64,000 nucleotides of DNA from Clostridium sp. CF012 (lineage in GTDB: Bacteria > Bacillota > Clostridia > Clostridiales > Clostridiaceae): the NCBI RefSeq assembly GCF_018861755.1, contig NZ_JAHLEF010000001.1:434001-498000 (forward strand), in the 5' to 3' direction. Positions 9,481 through 17,218 of the stretch are shown here, piece after piece; the first letter of the stretch is position 1, and each line of letters begins with the position of its first letter. The notes beneath the pieces were generated by a model, which did no database searches, was not told where the DNA came from, and was given only the letters and a program-made list of their open reading frames with translations. The position numbers were made by a program, and so were the translations under genes.

Positions 9481-10869
9481 TTATAATTCGAATTTTTCCT
9501 TACTTTTTACTATTACAGAATTATATTCTTTTGAATCTAATAGTTCCTTAAAGCTCTTTTGAGCATTTTCATCTCCATGTACAAGAAAAATTTGTTTAGG
9601 TTTTATCTTCATATGGTCTATCCAATTAATTAAACCATTTCTATCTGCATGACCAGAAAGTCCTTGCAAATTATATATGGTGGCTGCTACAGAAATATCT
9701 TCCCCAAAAATTTTAACCATTTTATTTCCATCTAAAATTTGTCTACCTAAGGTACCCTCAGCTTGATACCCTACAAATACTATAGAATTTTCACGAATCC
9801 ATAACCCATGTTTTAAATGATGTTTTATCCTTCCTGCATCACACATTCCAGACGTCGATATTATTACCATACCCTTTTTCACATCATTTAATTTCATAGA
9901 CTCTTCTGCAGAATGAGTAAACTTAAGCCCCTCAAAACTAAGTATATTATTATCATGCTTTTCCATCTCTTTTGCCTGCGCATCAAAATACTCTCTGTTA
10001 TTCTCAAAAATCCTTGTTGCTTTTTCTGCAAGAGGGCTATCCACAACCACTGAAAGGTTCTTAAGCATTTCCTCATCAAAATAGGTGTTCAAGGCATATA
10101 TAACCTCTTGGCTTCTGCCTACTGCAAAGGATGGAATTATAACATTCCCACCTCTTTTAAAAGTTTCTTTTACTATATTGGCGAGTTCCTCTAATACATC
10201 TTTAAAATTGTTATGTACTTTGTCTCCATAGGTAGTTTCCATAATTACATAATCTGCACTTTCTATAAATGTAGGATCATTTATAAGTGGAATGTTAAGA
10301 TTACCTAAGTCGCCACTATAAACAAGTTTTACAGGCGTTCCACCTTTCTCTTCTACTTTAAGTTCTATAATAGCTGACCCCAGTAAATGGCCTGCATCCG
10401 AAAATACAATAGTTAATCCGTCAAAAGGTTTTATTTCCTCATTGTAAGGATAACTTTTAAAAAGCTTTAAACACTCTTCTGCACTTTTTAAAGAATATAA
10501 AGGCTTTATAGGCTCTAGCCCTTTTCTTTGAAGCTTCTTATTCTTCCATTGAGCATCCATCTCCTGAATGTGGCCACTATCTGGGAGCATCACCTGGCAT
10601 AGCTCCATTGTAGCTTTTGTACATAAAATATCACCTTTAAATCCACTCTCATATAGTAGTGGAATTCTTCCACTATGATCTATGTGTGCATGGGATAATA
10701 TCATTAAATCTATATCTCCTGGGTTAAATCCAAAATTCTGATTTTTACCTTCATCTCCATCGCTTCCTTGGTATAATCCACAATCCAATAAAATAGTTTT
10801 ATCTCCTATCTTTAGCATATGGCATGAACCTGTAACACACTGGCTAGCGCCAAAAAAAATAATTTCCAT
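9481..10869 (-). CDS. Metallo-beta-lactamase fold beta-CASP ribonuclease (CPSF73-like)
   Basis: A 462-residue protein. The zinc motif SHAHIDHSG is at residues 59-67, the second metal region includes SDAGHLLGSA, a beta-CASP domain occupies roughly residues 190-390 (GRSQEVIYALN, STSGMCDAGRI) and the last motif is SGHADRNG...VHGDENAQ. These proteins process RNA ends or degrade RNA. It is shorter than RNase J (about 550) and lacks RNase J's C-terminal domain, so an exosome-like CPSF73 homologue is the better name. ATG follows AAAGGAG. It appears monocistronic. Confidence 0.9.
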   Translation of the reverse strand: MEIIFFGASQCVTGSCHMLKIGDKTILLDCGLYQGSDGDEGKNQNFGFNPGDIDLMILSHAHIDHSGRIPLLYESGFKGDILCTKATMELCQVMLPDSGHIQEMDAQWKNKKLQRKGLEPIKPLYSLKSAEECLKLFKSYPYNEEIKPFDGLTIVFSDAGHLLGSAIIELKVEEKGGTPVKLVYSGDLGNLNIPLINDPTFIESADYVIMETTYGDKVHNNFKDVLEELANIVKETFKRGGNVIIPSFAVGRSQEVIYALNTYFDEEMLKNLSVVVDSPLAEKATRIFENNREYFDAQAKEMEKHDNNILSFEGLKFTHSAEESMKLNDVKKGMVIISTSGMCDAGRIKHHLKHGLWIRENSIVFVGYQAEGTLGRQILDGNKMVKIFGEDISVAATIYNLQGLSGHADRNGLINWIDHMKIKPKQIFLVHGDENAQKSFKELLDSKEYNSVIVKSKEKFEL

Positions 10870-10982
10870 CTTATTCTCCTTTAATTTATATTATTATTTT
10901 TCATATAATAAGCAAATATATACTTCATACTTTTAGTCTACACTTTTTTTGACTTTTTTATAAAATAAATATTATTTACAAT

Positions 10983-11020
10983 AAAAAAAGATGAAGAAAT
11001 TTTACATTCTTCATCTTTTT
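10983..11020 (-). terminator. Terminator overlapping the murG stop codon
   Basis: Minus-strand stem AAAAAGATGAAGAA/TTCTTCATCTTTTT with a short loop and a run of Ts. The upstream arm includes the last murG codons and the TGA stop. Confidence 0.85.
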
Positions 11021-12084
11021 CTATATTTTTCTATTAAATTAACTATCAAATCAATGCTATTTTCTGTGTTACTGCTTTTCATATTCGAAATATATTTTTC
11101 TGAATCATTATACAATTCATTAATTTTCGTTTGTAAATGTTCAGGAGTTAACTCCTCATCTTGAATAACCATACTATACCCGCTTTTTTCAAAAGATCTA
11201 GCATTAAGGATTTGATCACCTCTACTTGCTTTAGCCGATAACGGTACTAATAAGTTAGGTTTTCTTAGTGCTAAAAGTTCAAAAATCGCATTTGCCCCCG
11301 CTCTTGATACCACAAGGTCCGCAGCCGCCAATAAGTGAGGTAATTCCTCCACTACATATTCAAATTGAACATATCCAGCTTTGTTTTGGAGTGATTTATC
11401 AATATTATCTTTACCGCAAATATGAATAATATTATACTTTAAAATTAATTTTTCAAGTTTTGTCCTTATTGCTTCATTTATAACTTTAGATCCCAGGCTA
11501 CCACCAATAACCAGCAATATTGGTTTTTCATTTATAAAACCACATATTTCCTTAGCCTTTATTTTGCTTCCTAAAAATAATTCTCGTCGTATAGGATTAC
11601 CAGTTACCATACCTTTTCCACCTTTTATTTCATTTAAGGCTTCTGGAAAAGTTACACATACTTTTGTACAATATGGAGCAGCTAACTTATTAGCAAGTCC
11701 TGGTGTAATATCGCATTCATGCGCAATTACTGGTATCTTGGAGAAGTATGCAGCAAGTACCACCGGTACAGAAACAAACCCACCCTTAGAAAAAACGATA
11801 TCTGGTTTTTCAATTTTCATTATTTTTTTTGCGTCAAAAATCCCTTTAATTACTTTTAGCGGATCAGAAAAATTTTTCATATCAAAATATCTTCGAAGTT
11901 TCCCACTAGAAATAGGATAATATTTTATATTTTCATCCTCTATTATTTTCCTTTCAATGCCCTCTTTTGTTCCAATATATTGGATTTCATAACCTAACAT
12001 TTTAAGTTTTGGTATTAGTGCAAGATTTGGTGTTACATGTCCTGCTGATCCGCCACCAGTCATTATTATTTTGTGCTTTTCCAC
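11011..12084 (-). CDS. murG: UDP-GlcNAc:MurNAc-pentapeptide-PP-undecaprenol GlcNAc transferase MurG
   Basis: A 357-residue peripheral membrane glycosyltransferase making lipid II from lipid I. The N-terminal glycine-rich motif is [22 protein letters not shown] and [12 protein letters not shown] follow; the UDP-GlcNAc site is in the C-terminal half ([24 protein letters not shown]). Length fits the family. The start is GTG at 12084 with AAAGGAG 7 nt ahead. It stands outside a mur/fts cluster, as is common in clostridia, and ends in a strong terminator that overlaps its own stop. Confidence 0.96.
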   Translation of the reverse strand: MEKHKIIMTGGGSAGHVTPNLALIPKLKMLGYEIQYIGTKEGIERKIIEDENIKYYPISSGKLRRYFDMKNFSDPLKVIKGIFDAKKIMKIEKPDIVFSKGGFVSVPVVLAAYFSKIPVIAHECDITPGLANKLAAPYCTKVCVTFPEALNEIKGGKGMVTGNPIRRELFLGSKIKAKEICGFINEKPILLVIGGSLGSKVINEAIRTKLEKLILKYNIIHICGKDNIDKSLQNKAGYVQFEYVVEELPHLLAAADLVVSRAGANAIFELLALRKPNLLVPLSAKASRGDQILNARSFEKSGYSMVIQDEELTPEHLQTKINELYNDSEKYISNMKSSNTENSIDLIVNLIEKYRKR

Positions 12085-12264
12085 TTTAACACTCCTTTAA
12101 AAAAACATGCTTTACTCAGTTTATTCTACATTATTATATACCAATTACTATAAAAAGTTCTACTTTTTATTGAAAATGGTGTTGTCCATAATTTGCTAAA
12201 CAGTATATAATCTTCAAAAGTATCCTTCAACTCACTATTATAAAAATGAAATACGTGGATAAAC

Positions 12265-12278
12265 TACTATCATACAAA
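12265..12278 (+). promoter_or_regulatory. Candidate spore-stage promoter element of SASP gene 1
   Basis: TACTATCATACAAA lies 43 bp before the ATG and is repeated identically 40 bp before the second SASP gene, with a variant (TACTCTCATA) 43 bp before the third. Its fixed position suggests a -10-like sigma G type element; the sigma factor is inference. Confidence 0.4.
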
Positions 12279-12307
12279 TAAACACAAAATTTAAAGGAGG
12301 AATTAAA

Positions 12308-12493
12308 ATGGCAAACAGAACATTAGTACCACAAGCTAGAGAGGGTTTAAACAAATTTAAAATGGAAGCTGCTCAAGAAGTTGGAGTTAATTTAACTAAC
12401 GGTTACAATGGAGATCTTACATCTAGACAAAACGGTTCTGTAGGCGGACAAATGGTTAAAAAAATGGTAGAACAATACGAGAAAAACTTATAA
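12308..12493 (+). CDS. Alpha/beta-type small acid-soluble spore protein (copy 1)
   Basis: A 61-residue DNA-binding spore protein that coats and protects the spore chromosome. The reading MANRTLVPQAREGLNKFKME followed by AAQEVGVNL contains the region cut by the germination protease, and the second conserved block is LTSRQNGSVGGQMVKKMV. It is the first of three tandem copies; it differs from copy 2 at only four positions (Gln/Lys, Glu/Gln and Lys/Glu exchanges). AAAGGAGG sits 8 nt before ATG. Each copy has its own promoter region and terminator, so they are separate units likely transcribed in the forespore. Confidence 0.96.
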   Translation: MANRTLVPQAREGLNKFKMEAAQEVGVNLTNGYNGDLTSRQNGSVGGQMVKKMVEQYEKNL

Positions 12494-12515
12494 TTTAAAA
12501 TTAAATAAGTTAAGA

Positions 12516-12540
12516 GGTATATGCTAGCCATATACCTTTT
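12516..12540 (+). terminator. Terminator of SASP gene 1
   Basis: Stem GGTATATG/CATATACC with loop CTAGC followed by TTTTAATT, 23 bp beyond the stop. Confidence 0.8.
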
Positions 12541-12676
12541 AATTATATATTTTTATCTAAATCATGTAAATATATGTGATTTTTTTAATTTCATTAAAGC
12601 AAGAGTAAATATGTAATTATTTTTCATTTAATTAAGATTTTTCATATAATAACATCAATTAATCTAAAATCTTGTA

Positions 12677-12740
12677 CTTGCCTTATTTTCCTTCAATATT
12701 CTATTATATATTTCAAATTTCTGCACAAGATACTATCATA
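12677..12740 (+). repeat. Duplicated SASP upstream region, copy A
   Basis: This 64-bp block matches 13096-13159 at 60 of 64 positions. It covers the presumed promoter of SASP gene 2. The conservation equals or exceeds that of the coding sequences, so the promoter was duplicated together with the gene or is under selection. Confidence 0.85.
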
Positions 12741-12770
12741 CAAAACAAATTATAAAAGGAGGAATTAATA

Positions 12771-12956
12771 ATGGCAAACAGAACATTAGTACCACAAGCT
12801 AGAGAAGGGTTAAACAAATTTAAAATGGAAGCTGCAAAGGAAGTTGGAGTTAATTTAACTAATGGTTACAATGGAGATCTTACTTCAAGACAAAACGGTT
12901 CTGTAGGCGGACAAATGGTTAAAAAAATGGTACAACAATACGAAGAAAATCTATAA
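12771..12956 (+). CDS. Alpha/beta-type small acid-soluble spore protein (copy 2)
   Basis: A 61-residue SASP nearly identical to copy 1: same N-terminal block, FKMEAAKEVGV protease region and LTSRQNGSVGGQMVKKMVQQ. It binds DNA in the spore core. AAAAGGAGG lies 9 nt ahead of ATG. Its upstream 64 bp are shared with copy 3, while its protein is closest to copy 1, so the array looks like successive duplications with some gene conversion. Transcription ends at its own hairpin (12972-13000). Confidence 0.96.
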   Translation: MANRTLVPQAREGLNKFKMEAAKEVGVNLTNGYNGDLTSRQNGSVGGQMVKKMVQQYEENL

Positions 12957-12971
12957 TTTAAATTAGTTTTT

Positions 12972-13000
12972 AAAGGGTATATGCTAGTCATATACCCTTT
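12972..13000 (+). terminator. Terminator of SASP gene 2
   Basis: Perfect 12-bp stem AAAGGGTATATG/CATATACCCTTT with loop CTAGT, a relative of the hairpin after gene 1. The U-tract is the TTT of the arm followed by AATTTT. Confidence 0.75.
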
Positions 13001-13095
13001 AATTTTGATGTTTCACCTAAATCTTATAAACATAAATAATTTCTTTTAATTTATTTAAAACACTTCAGGTAATGAAAGTTACAATTTTAAATTTT

Positions 13096-13159
13096 CTTGC
13101 CTTATTTTCCACCAATATTCTATTATATATTTCAAGTTTCTGCACAAGATACTCTCATA
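13096..13159 (+). repeat. Duplicated SASP upstream region, copy B
   Basis: Second copy of the 64-bp block at 12677-12740 (4 mismatches). It ends in TACTCTCATA, 34 bp before the ATG of SASP gene 3. Confidence 0.85.
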
Positions 13160-13192
13160 ACAAAAATAAAATATAAAAGGAGTGATTAACAA

Positions 13193-13375
13193 ATGTCAAA
13201 CAGGAAATTAGTACCTCAAGCTAAAGCCGGATTAAATAAATTTAAAATGGAAACTGCAAAAGAACTAGGTGTTAATTTTACAGATTATAACGGTGATTTA
13301 ACTTCAAGGGAATGTGGTTCTGTTGGCGGAGAAATGGTTAAAAAAATGGTACAACAGTACGAAGAAAATTTATAA
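13193..13375 (+). CDS. Alpha/beta-type small acid-soluble spore protein (copy 3, diverged)
   Basis: A 60-residue SASP. Compared with copies 1 and 2 it has lost the Gly in the loop (FTDYNGD instead of LTNGYNGD), reads LTSRECGSVGGEMVKKMV, and begins MSNRKLVPQAKAG. The protease region FKMETAKELGV is kept. The role is spore DNA protection. The Glu-Cys pair inside the DNA-binding helix region is unusual and may lower affinity; that is inference. AAAGGAG precedes ATG, and a bidirectional terminator separates the gene from convergent recJ. Confidence 0.95.
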   Translation: MSNRKLVPQAKAGLNKFKMETAKELGVNFTDYNGDLTSRECGSVGGEMVKKMVQQYEENL

Positions 13376-13393
13376 TAATTGCCAAAATATAAT

Positions 13394-13426
13394 AAAGACA
13401 CATAGATATTTTTTCTATGTGTCTTT
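13394..13426. terminator. Bidirectional terminator between SASP gene 3 and recJ
   Basis: Perfect 12-bp inverted repeat AAAGACACATAG/CTATGTGTCTTT with a 9-nt loop between convergent genes. Confidence 0.8.
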
Positions 13427-13433
13427 AATGCAT

Positions 13434-15203
13434 TTAACTGAGTTTAAATTCTATGATTTTTAACTGAATGGACTTGTAACCATTGTACTCATTAATTTGA
13501 GGTGTAAAAATTAAATCTAGTTTCATTCCTCTTGGAGCATCAAGGTAGGTTTTATGTTCTTCACCATAGGAATCTTTTAGCATCTCCATGAATTCATCTA
13601 CCCTATTAAAAAATATTCCATCAATTGTTTTATTCGATTTCGGCATCAAACATTTTATTTTTATTGTATTGGCATTTTTCCCCAATATATCTATTTTTAA
13701 AATAGGGATGTTTTTTTCAGCTAGTAGTGGTGAGGGATTGCCTTTACCAAAAGGCTCTAAAAGTTCTAATTCTTCTATTATTCCATAATTTATTTTACTT
13801 AGTGCCATTCTTTCATCTATTCTTACTTTAGGTATAATATCCTCATCCGTTAGCTTGCAAATAGAATTTAATTTTCGCCTTAATTTTTCTATATTTTCCT
13901 CTTTTATAGAGAGACCTGCAGCCATTGGGTGTCCTCCGAATTTTAAAAGCAGCTCTTCACATTTTATTAATTCCTCAAATAAATTGTATTCTTCGATAGA
14001 TCTTGCTGAACCCTTAGGATTGTCTTTTCCACTAGTTAATATTATTGTTGGCACATTGAAAGTTTCCCTAACACGCCCTGCTACAATTCCTGCGATACTC
14101 TCATGGATAGTATCTTTATAAATCACTAATACTTTGTCATTTCTAAAAGTGGAATGCTGCACAAGTTCTATTACCTGCTGCACATTTTCCGTTGTCATGT
14201 CCTGTCTTTTTTTATTAAGTTCAAATAGTGTTTTAGCTAGTTCCACTGCGCGAGCCTCATCAGAGCAAATTAGAAGTTCAACTGAAATAGCCGCTGACTC
14301 TAATCTTCCTGTAGCATTTATGCAGGGTCCTATTTGAAACCCAACATGATATGATTTTATCTCTTTACCTTCAATGTTCAAAATTTCCTTTAAACATTTT
14401 AACCCAAGATTTTTTGTATTTGTAAGCATTCCTAAGGCATTTTTAGCAATTATTCTATTCTCGTCTATTAAATCTACCACATCACAAATAGTTCCTATTC
14501 CAGCTATTTCTATAAATTCCACTACAGCTTCACTATTAATTCCAAGTTTTAAATATAGTGCTTGTACAAACTTAAGTGCAATACCTGCCCCACACAACTG
14601 CTTAAATGGATAATTACAGTCCTTCTGTTTTGGATTAATAACTGCATCCGCTGGTGGAAGCTTGAAGGTGCGAACGCCTTCACTATCTTCTTCAAATGAT
14701 AACTCATGGTGATCCGTTATTATAACTGTCATCCCTAGTTCTTTTGCCAATTTAACCTGCTCAGTCGCAGCTATCCCATTATCGCAAGTTAAAATCACCT
14801 CAAAGCCTTCTGCACTTAGCTTTCTTATCCTATCACTATTTATTCCATAGCCTTCAAGTTCCCTATCCGGAACATAATACTCTACCTGTGCACCACATTG
14901 TTTTAATGCTTTATACATTATAACAGTACTAGTCACACCATCAGCATCATAATCGCCATATACCACTATTTTTTTCTTGTTTTCAATAGCAAGTTTTATT
15001 AGTTCTGTGGCTTTCTCCATATCTTTCATTAAAAATGGATCATATAAATCCTCTATACTGGCCCTCATAAATTTTTTTATCTCTATTTCATTATCAAATC
15101 CCCTGTTAATTAAAATCTTAGCTATAACCTCACTTACCCCGGAGTTTTTTGCCAGGGTTCTAATATCTTTAGAGGTATTTCTTATTAACCACTTTTTCTC
15201 CAT
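13434..15203 (-). CDS. recJ: Single-stranded-DNA-specific exonuclease RecJ
   Basis: A 589-residue DHH-family 5'-3' exonuclease used in recombination and mismatch/base excision repair. YGDYDADG is at residues 82-89 and the DHH motif (TDHHEL) at 163-168, with a GAGIALKF/ATGR region and the DHHA1 motif GGHPMAAGLSI in the C-terminal part, then the OB-like domain. Length is normal for Firmicutes lacking the long extension. ATG follows AGGAG. The M16 peptidase gene upstream is 87 bp away. Confidence 0.96.
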   Translation of the reverse strand: MEKKWLIRNTSKDIRTLAKNSGVSEVIAKILINRGFDNEIEIKKFMRASIEDLYDPFLMKDMEKATELIKLAIENKKKIVVYGDYDADGVTSTVIMYKALKQCGAQVEYYVPDRELEGYGINSDRIRKLSAEGFEVILTCDNGIAATEQVKLAKELGMTVIITDHHELSFEEDSEGVRTFKLPPADAVINPKQKDCNYPFKQLCGAGIALKFVQALYLKLGINSEAVVEFIEIAGIGTICDVVDLIDENRIIAKNALGMLTNTKNLGLKCLKEILNIEGKEIKSYHVGFQIGPCINATGRLESAAISVELLICSDEARAVELAKTLFELNKKRQDMTTENVQQVIELVQHSTFRNDKVLVIYKDTIHESIAGIVAGRVRETFNVPTIILTSGKDNPKGSARSIEEYNLFEELIKCEELLLKFGGHPMAAGLSIKEENIEKLRRKLNSICKLTDEDIIPKVRIDERMALSKINYGIIEELELLEPFGKGNPSPLLAEKNIPILKIDILGKNANTIKIKCLMPKSNKTIDGIFFNRVDEFMEMLKDSYGEEHKTYLDAPRGMKLDLIFTPQINEYNGYKSIQLKIIEFKLS

Positions 15204-15290
15204 ATTTATCTCCTAATTAATTATTATTTCATATTTAGAACTGATTTTTATAGACACCAAACCTTATTGGTCCCTAACCATTTCTAATCA

Positions 15291-16547
15291 TTAAGCCTTA
15301 CTAGGCATCAAGACCTGAATAGTAGCATTTACTAAAACTCTGTTTACTACTTTCATTATTTCCACTTCACTTATGTTTTCCATCTCTTTAAATTCAGAAA
15401 AAATTACAGGTCCATCTCCATACATAATTTCATATACACATAAATTCATACTAGTTTGAATAGATCTCTCTAAAGCTAGCATCCTTCTTAATTTGTAACT
15501 TTTACACAGTTTTAAAACAGTAGCCTTTTCAAAATGACCCTTTGATTTTTTAACTTCTTCAATTTGACTATTAATAATCTCTATGGTGTTATTTACATTT
15601 TCATAGGAAGTCCCAAGTGAAATAGTAAAAAGTTTTATTCCTGTTTCATTTTTAATTTTACTGCCTATATCATAAACAAAGCCTCTTTTAGTCCTAATTT
15701 CATCATACAGTATACTGCTTGTACCCTCTCCGAAAACCAAGCTAAATAGCTTTAGTGCACTAATCTCTCTATCATTTAAATCATGAATAGGAAAACAATA
15801 TTGAATTTTGGCACCTTGCAAATCATCTCTATATTGAAAGTAGGTGCCTGGATTATTATTTTCGTATATATACTGGGTATCTTCTAGGTTATCCACTACG
15901 TTGACTTTAGTGTTAAATAGTTTATTGTTAAAATCACAAAGATACTTTTCCACTATGTCTGAAACATGCTTAAAACTCATGGAAGATATTACACTCACTA
16001 CGCAATTATCTGAGGTATAGTATTTATAATAAAATTTTTTAATTCTGTCTACCGTAATGGAACGAATTGATTCTTCTGTACCTATAATTAAATTCTTTAT
16101 TCTTCGCGTGTTAAAGCCATTATAAAGCATGGAGTCTTCGCAAAACTGGCTAGAATCATCTTTCCATTCTTTTAATTCGGCACAAATTACATCTATCTCT
16201 TCTTTGAAACCACCCACTGGAAAAGTGGGATTCAAAAGTATATCCGTATAAATTTCAAAACCCTTTTCAAAATCTTCATCCAAAGTGGTGCCATAATATA
16301 CTGCATAGGGATAATTTGTCATTGCATTACAAAATCCAAAGGTTTCATCACATAATTTATTAATCTGGTATTCCGTGCGTGAATCTGTCCCTTTAAATAG
16401 CATATGCTCTACCACATGAGCAATTCCGAGTTCACTATTTCCCTCACGATTTGCACCTGCATTAAAACCTATGGTAAAAGAAGTCAAATTATTCTCTGCA
16501 CTCTTATATAGTAATTTTACTCCATTTTTAAACGTTATTTTTTCCAT
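15291..16547 (-). CDS. M16 family zinc peptidase
   Basis: A 418-residue protein with the inverted zinc motif HVVEH at residues 44-48 and a downstream acidic helix (EEIDVICAELKEW) providing the third ligand. The C-terminal domain has the usual R/Y substrate motif region (GTSSILYDEIRTKRGFVYDIG). M16 peptidases degrade or process short peptides; bacterial relatives often act as pairs, but no second M16 gene is adjacent. AAGGTG precedes the ATG. It may be cotranscribed with recJ. Confidence 0.9.
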   Translation of the reverse strand: MEKITFKNGVKLLYKSAENNLTSFTIGFNAGANREGNSELGIAHVVEHMLFKGTDSRTEYQINKLCDETFGFCNAMTNYPYAVYYGTTLDEDFEKGFEIYTDILLNPTFPVGGFKEEIDVICAELKEWKDDSSQFCEDSMLYNGFNTRRIKNLIIGTEESIRSITVDRIKKFYYKYYTSDNCVVSVISSMSFKHVSDIVEKYLCDFNNKLFNTKVNVVDNLEDTQYIYENNNPGTYFQYRDDLQGAKIQYCFPIHDLNDREISALKLFSLVFGEGTSSILYDEIRTKRGFVYDIGSKIKNETGIKLFTISLGTSYENVNNTIEIINSQIEEVKKSKGHFEKATVLKLCKSYKLRRMLALERSIQTSMNLCVYEIMYGDGPVIFSEFKEMENISEVEIMKVVNRVLVNATIQVLMPSKA

Positions 16548-16694
16548 TTAATCACCTTCATTCTATATTTTATTTATTTCTGTATTATTTTTGTTTTTTT
16601 TGTTGTAAACTAATGTGTGTGGTAAATGACATTCACTTTATTAAAAGGGTGGTGAGTAAATTCTTAAACATATTTTTTTTAAGAATAATATTCT

Positions 16695-17162
16695 ATGAAT
16701 GATAAATATAAAAAAATACAGTCCTTGGTTCAATTTATTAAGTATTCACTAGTTGGTGCTACTAACATTATAATAGATGTTATCATATTAAACATTCTTT
16801 CCTATACCACAGGCATAACTCACGGGAAAATGTTATTTGTTTTTAACCTCATAGCATTTTCAGTTTATTCAATCTGTGGTTATAAATTAAATAAAAAATT
16901 TACTTTTAGTGAAACTTCACATAAAAAAGCTTACTTTCAATATGCCTCTGTACTATTTTTTAGTATGCTTTTAAATAGTCTTATGTTGATTTTATTAACA
17001 AGTCACAACCCCTTAGTTCATTATATGCATAGAGGATGGGGTATAGAGAAATTAAACCACCTTTGGTTTAACATATGTATTCTAATAGATTCTATGACTA
17101 TAGGTTTTCTTGGTTTTTTAATTAATAAATTTTTTGTTTTTAATAAAAAGAAAACACGCTAA
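16695..17162 (+). CDS. GtrA-like four-helix membrane protein
   Basis: A 155-residue integral membrane protein with four hydrophobic segments and the GtrA-family pattern: FIKYSLVGATNIIIDVIILNIL at the start, GYKLNKKFTFSE in the first cytoplasmic loop and GFLINKFFVFN at the end. GtrA-like proteins are thought to help move undecaprenyl-linked sugars across the membrane. No glycosyltransferase is nearby, which is uncommon. No Shine-Dalgarno site is visible and an in-frame stop lies 9-7 nt ahead of the ATG, so the start is forced but translation may be weak. Confidence 0.85.
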   Translation: MNDKYKKIQSLVQFIKYSLVGATNIIIDVIILNILSYTTGITHGKMLFVFNLIAFSVYSICGYKLNKKFTFSETSHKKAYFQYASVLFFSMLLNSLMLILLTSHNPLVHYMHRGWGIEKLNHLWFNICILIDSMTIGFLGFLINKFFVFNKKKTR

Positions 17163-17196
17163 AATAAGTTTTATTTAACTTTTTATTGCGTGTTTT
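17151..17196 (+). terminator. Terminator overlapping the gtrA-like stop
   Basis: Stem AAAACACGC/GCGTGTTTT followed by TTAT, with an inner AAATAAG/TTTATTT helix. It separates the gene from convergent parC. Confidence 0.7.
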
Positions 17197-17218
17197 TTAT
17201 TATTAAATCTTTGACTTG

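Noticed and set aside
9481-10869. Name RNase J for the beta-CASP protein
   Set aside because: At 462 residues it lacks the C-terminal domain of RNase J and reads like the shorter CPSF73-type family.
12308-13375. Repeated units considered as CRISPR or transposon repeats
   Set aside because: The repeats are paralogous SASP genes with their promoters and terminators; there are no spacers or short regular repeats.
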